Shown: piece by piece, positions 25,865-64,000 of the stretch | Layout of the letters: every line of letters starts with the position of its first letter | Position numbering within the stretch: the stretch's first letter is position 1 | From: Callaeas wilsoni | Lineage: Eukaryota > Chordata > Aves > Passeriformes > Callaeidae | Direction of reading: 5' to 3' | NCBI GenBank assembly: GCA_013398955.1 | Contig: VWPU01003113.1 | Span: 62,001 to 126,000 of the forward strand | DNA length: 64,000 nt | The notes under the pieces: generated by a model | Seen by the model: the letters and a program-made list of their open reading frames with translations, nothing else | Told to the model about the DNA's origin: nothing | The model's database searches: none | Program-made: the position numbers and the translations under genes

Positions 25865-27573
25865 ACACTAAGTAAGGCCTTGAATAGCTTTATTGAAATC
25901 TGTATAAATAAACATGCGCATTTCAAATGTAAACCCAAGTGAACTCAAGTGCAGACAAAATTTTAACCTCTGTCATGCAGGAGGTTAGTTTACATTTAAA
26001 AAAAAAACCTCAAAGCAGCTTTAAAATACCAGGATGAAACACCAGTTTTAATATCAAGGTATAAAGCAAAGCCATGTCCAACATATCTCATTTATATCCT
26101 GGTCAAATGCAATTTTTTAAACTTTTAATGCTAACATAAATAAATAATTTACCAAAATGTGCACTCACAGAGTGAACTTTTATTTACAATACACAATTTA
26201 TAACCTATTGTATTTGATTAGTTCAAGTGAAGAACATCATACTTTTTGCTTTTTTTCTTTTTTAAATTTTAAACAGTGGGACACAAAGCAATTCTCCAGG
26301 TAGTAGATATGTGACGTGTGCCCCCACATTTAAGAGCCCCTCTCAAAGGCAGTATTGTATGCAAATCAACAATACATTCTTCCAACTAGATCAATGGGAA
26401 AGCAGCAAATCAAAAAATGTTTCAAACTGTCACACTTATTTTGGCATCCTGGACCCCTGAACATTGTTAACTGAAATCCAACTTGGAGTTTGTATGCCTT
26501 ATATACTGTACAGGTTCTGACTTGTACATGCAAATGCCAATTCTCTTATGAGTTACCTTTTCAGATACACTGTAAGGCTATGGTGAATTCCATCCGGAAC
26601 ACACAAAGAAAATTAACAGGCCTACCTTTAAAGTGATTTTGTTAGTTAACAATTTAAAGGCAGGTTATATTGAAAAAATTCTCAACTAAGCCTGATACAC
26701 AGTCATTACTATGGATACAGAATACTATCAACTCTGACCTTAATACAGAGTAGTTTGCAAGCTGTCAAACTACAAAAACTGGGGAGAGAGAACTTATAGC
26801 ACAATTTAAATTTTGGACTTATCAGATTAAAAATTATGCATGTCTTAGAAGCAAGATAATAGGAATTATGTCTGCAGAGTAGATTCCCACAAGCAACAAT
26901 GGATACTTACATTTAATTGAAAACCTTTTTTGTTAATGCAACATGAAATCCAGAACCTGTTCCACAGCAGAAGTAAGATGAATGTAATATTCTGGATGTT
27001 CCACTATATCACAAAAGGTTAAAACACCTTTTTCAAGCTATTTCTTCTATTGTGACCGAATTAAAAATAAGAAAAATAGGGAGAAACAAAAATTTGCTGT
27101 TTCAAGAAAACTACTTTAGGTATTTATGACATTTTCACTTGTAGTCTGTTGGCAGCCTAAGGAACACGTATATATTCACCCAGAAACTACACTTGGCAGT
27201 AGTATTCTTGCAGTACTAGGAAAGTAAATGTCAGAAGTCCACAGATTTAATACTTTAGTTATTAATTCACATCCAAAACAAAAGAAAACATAATCCATCG
27301 GAAGAGCAGCAGAAAACTTAAAAGGGGTTTATTTGTGATTTCCTATATATACCTTGTGAATATGAGACTGTAAATGCGTTAGAGACAGTTTCTGTTTAAG
27401 TTTTTATTGTTTCACTTCAAGTACTGCACATGTTAAATTTGTAATAAAGATTTACATTCTATTATCTGAAACTCCCCATCTCAGATTTTAATTCATAATT
27501 TGGTGGGCATTTTCACTCTTTCAATCCGTATCCCCAGTAAGAGAGTCTCTTTTATGGCTTCTAGTTCTTCCCA
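25865..27573 (-). other. USP15: USP15 3' untranslated region (inferred)
   Basis: About 1.7 kb of AT-rich sequence follows the USP15 stop codon. Several AATAAA signals lie on the transcript strand, at 27,403-27,408, 27,328-27,333, 26,179-26,184 and 25,889-25,894, so several 3' ends are possible. The distal one is followed by a T/G-rich stretch suited to cleavage. The true end cannot be settled from sequence alone. Confidence 0.6.
25889..25894 (-). terminator. USP15: Candidate distal USP15 poly(A) signal
   Basis: AATAAA on the minus strand is followed within about 40 bases by TTAGTGTTCAGTTTTGTT, a plausible GU/U-rich downstream element. Three other AATAAA copies lie closer to the stop codon and could be used instead. 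Confidence 0.5.
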
Positions 27574-62840
<35,267 letters not shown>

Positions 62841-64000
62841 CTACCACAAAAAGTGTAATAGGAAAACTGAAATAAAAGTATCAATAGATTGCTTTCTGTT
62901 CTGTCTTTTTAATGTATTTGCTGACATATGATCAAGAGAAGACTGTTATTTAAGTTACTGTTCACTGAGATTCAAGAATATTCCCTTATACTCCATAGTC
63001 CATCCATTACACTGTGCCTTCCTCTCCACTTTTTTCACCCCACATCTTAATTTGGGCATGTCACTTAATATTTCTATTCCTCTACAATCCATGGATAGCA
63101 AGACATTTATCTCTCAAAGAGGTCAGAAGATGACCTGCAATGTTTAAACAGCACCTATGAATCTACAGGAATCACACGTCTATACAACAGCACTGTTGAG
63201 GAAGGGATACTCCTGAAGGAATTTTGCCTCACACAGCTGGATAAGAAAAAAAACTCAAAACACCCAAACAAAACTATTTTCTCCCCTGACAGAGTTAAAA
63301 TCATAACCTGTATGGTTATGCCTGTATTATTTTACCGAAGGATTTATCTAATATTATTTTTTCAACAGGACAGTTGGCTAATGAAATTAATTTCATTCAA
63401 TTTATTATTGGTACAGAAAGGAGTACAGAACACTCAGTCCCAAACACAGGCATCAGGTGTCATTTGAAACTCCTTTGGGTATTTGAGATATCTGCCCTAC
63501 GCTGGCAGATGCGACACAGGACCTACAAACAGCTCATGCCTTTTTCTGGATTGACAGCTGAGATAGCTGGATCCTTTGAAGTGGCAGCTAGGCTCCAATA
63601 CTTAAACTGAATCCAACTCCCCACTTCCAATGCAACTAATTCTGCACAACTGTACACTGATGTTTCAGGATGCTAATTAACTGCCATGCTGTACCTGTAT
63701 GTGTCTACACCGTGACATAAACTCAGATAATGCTCATGCTCAAAGCCTTGTGTATAAGCCACTTGAAGATGTAATCACATTTTCAGTCTGAATACACTAG
63801 AGCATGAGATTGAAAACAAGCCTTCTATCATGACCAGCTTTCTATCAGAACGGAGTAGTCTGCTATCCTTGCTCATTGATGCTGAAAGACTGATTCTGCC
63901 ATACTTCCTTGACTGGCCCTCAGAGCTTACTAAATAAAAAGTAGATTTAGACTGAAGAGCTCAATGGAATCCCTAAAGGCTTGCTTCAGAAATCAACTGA
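62841..64000 (-). other. USP15: USP15 intron 5 (partial)
   Basis: In transcript order this is the end of intron 5, leading into acceptor GTGGTAG. It contains no exon or repeat I recognise. The preceding exons must lie beyond 64,000. Confidence 0.8.

Overview
This is vertebrate nuclear DNA, almost certainly from a bird. It has spliced genes with GT-AG introns, low coding density, AT-rich introns, one sharp CpG-island promoter and many 5'-truncated CR1 LINE copies. The CR1 tails end in the typical ATTCTRTG-type octamers, and one LTR fragment resembles avian endogenous-retrovirus LTRs. Two conserved protein-coding genes lie head-to-tail on the minus strand. I found no CRISPR array, operon, prokaryotic gene or recognisable tRNA/rRNA.

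Layout. (1) Positions 1-13,633 hold the 5' end of MON2, the endosome/Golgi trafficking scaffold: coding exon 1 at 13,633-13,523, a 13-kb intron, exon 2 at 500-437, and the start of intron 2. The remaining exons lie beyond position 1. The start codon sits in a CpG island (about 12,780-14,170). (2) Positions 14,171-25,864 are intergenic, with two CR1 tails, an LTR fragment and microsatellites, and no gene I can support. (3) Positions 25,865-62,840 hold the 3' three-quarters of USP15, a ubiquitin-specific protease. I could place 17 consecutive coding exons to the base. Their joined reading frame is 2,325 nt (774 residues plus stop) with no frame break, from the end of the first UBL region through the whole catalytic domain to the C-terminal Met-His-Thr-Asn. 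The first five or so exons lie past 64,000.

The order USP15 then MON2 in the same orientation matches human chromosome 12q14 as I remember it, with a shorter intergenic gap here. The two proteins act in separate processes (deubiquitination and endosome-to-Golgi retrieval). Nothing in the sequence suggests co-regulation beyond adjacency.

I did not find an undescribed biological system. The observations most worth checking are: a GC-AG intron before the last USP15 exon; inverted CR1 copies flanking the USP15 cassette exon 7 and the active-site exon 8; an N-terminal reading frame of MON2 that stays open far upstream of its start codon; a small CpG-rich patch just upstream of MON2 exon 2; and CR1 copies with internal deletion or nesting.
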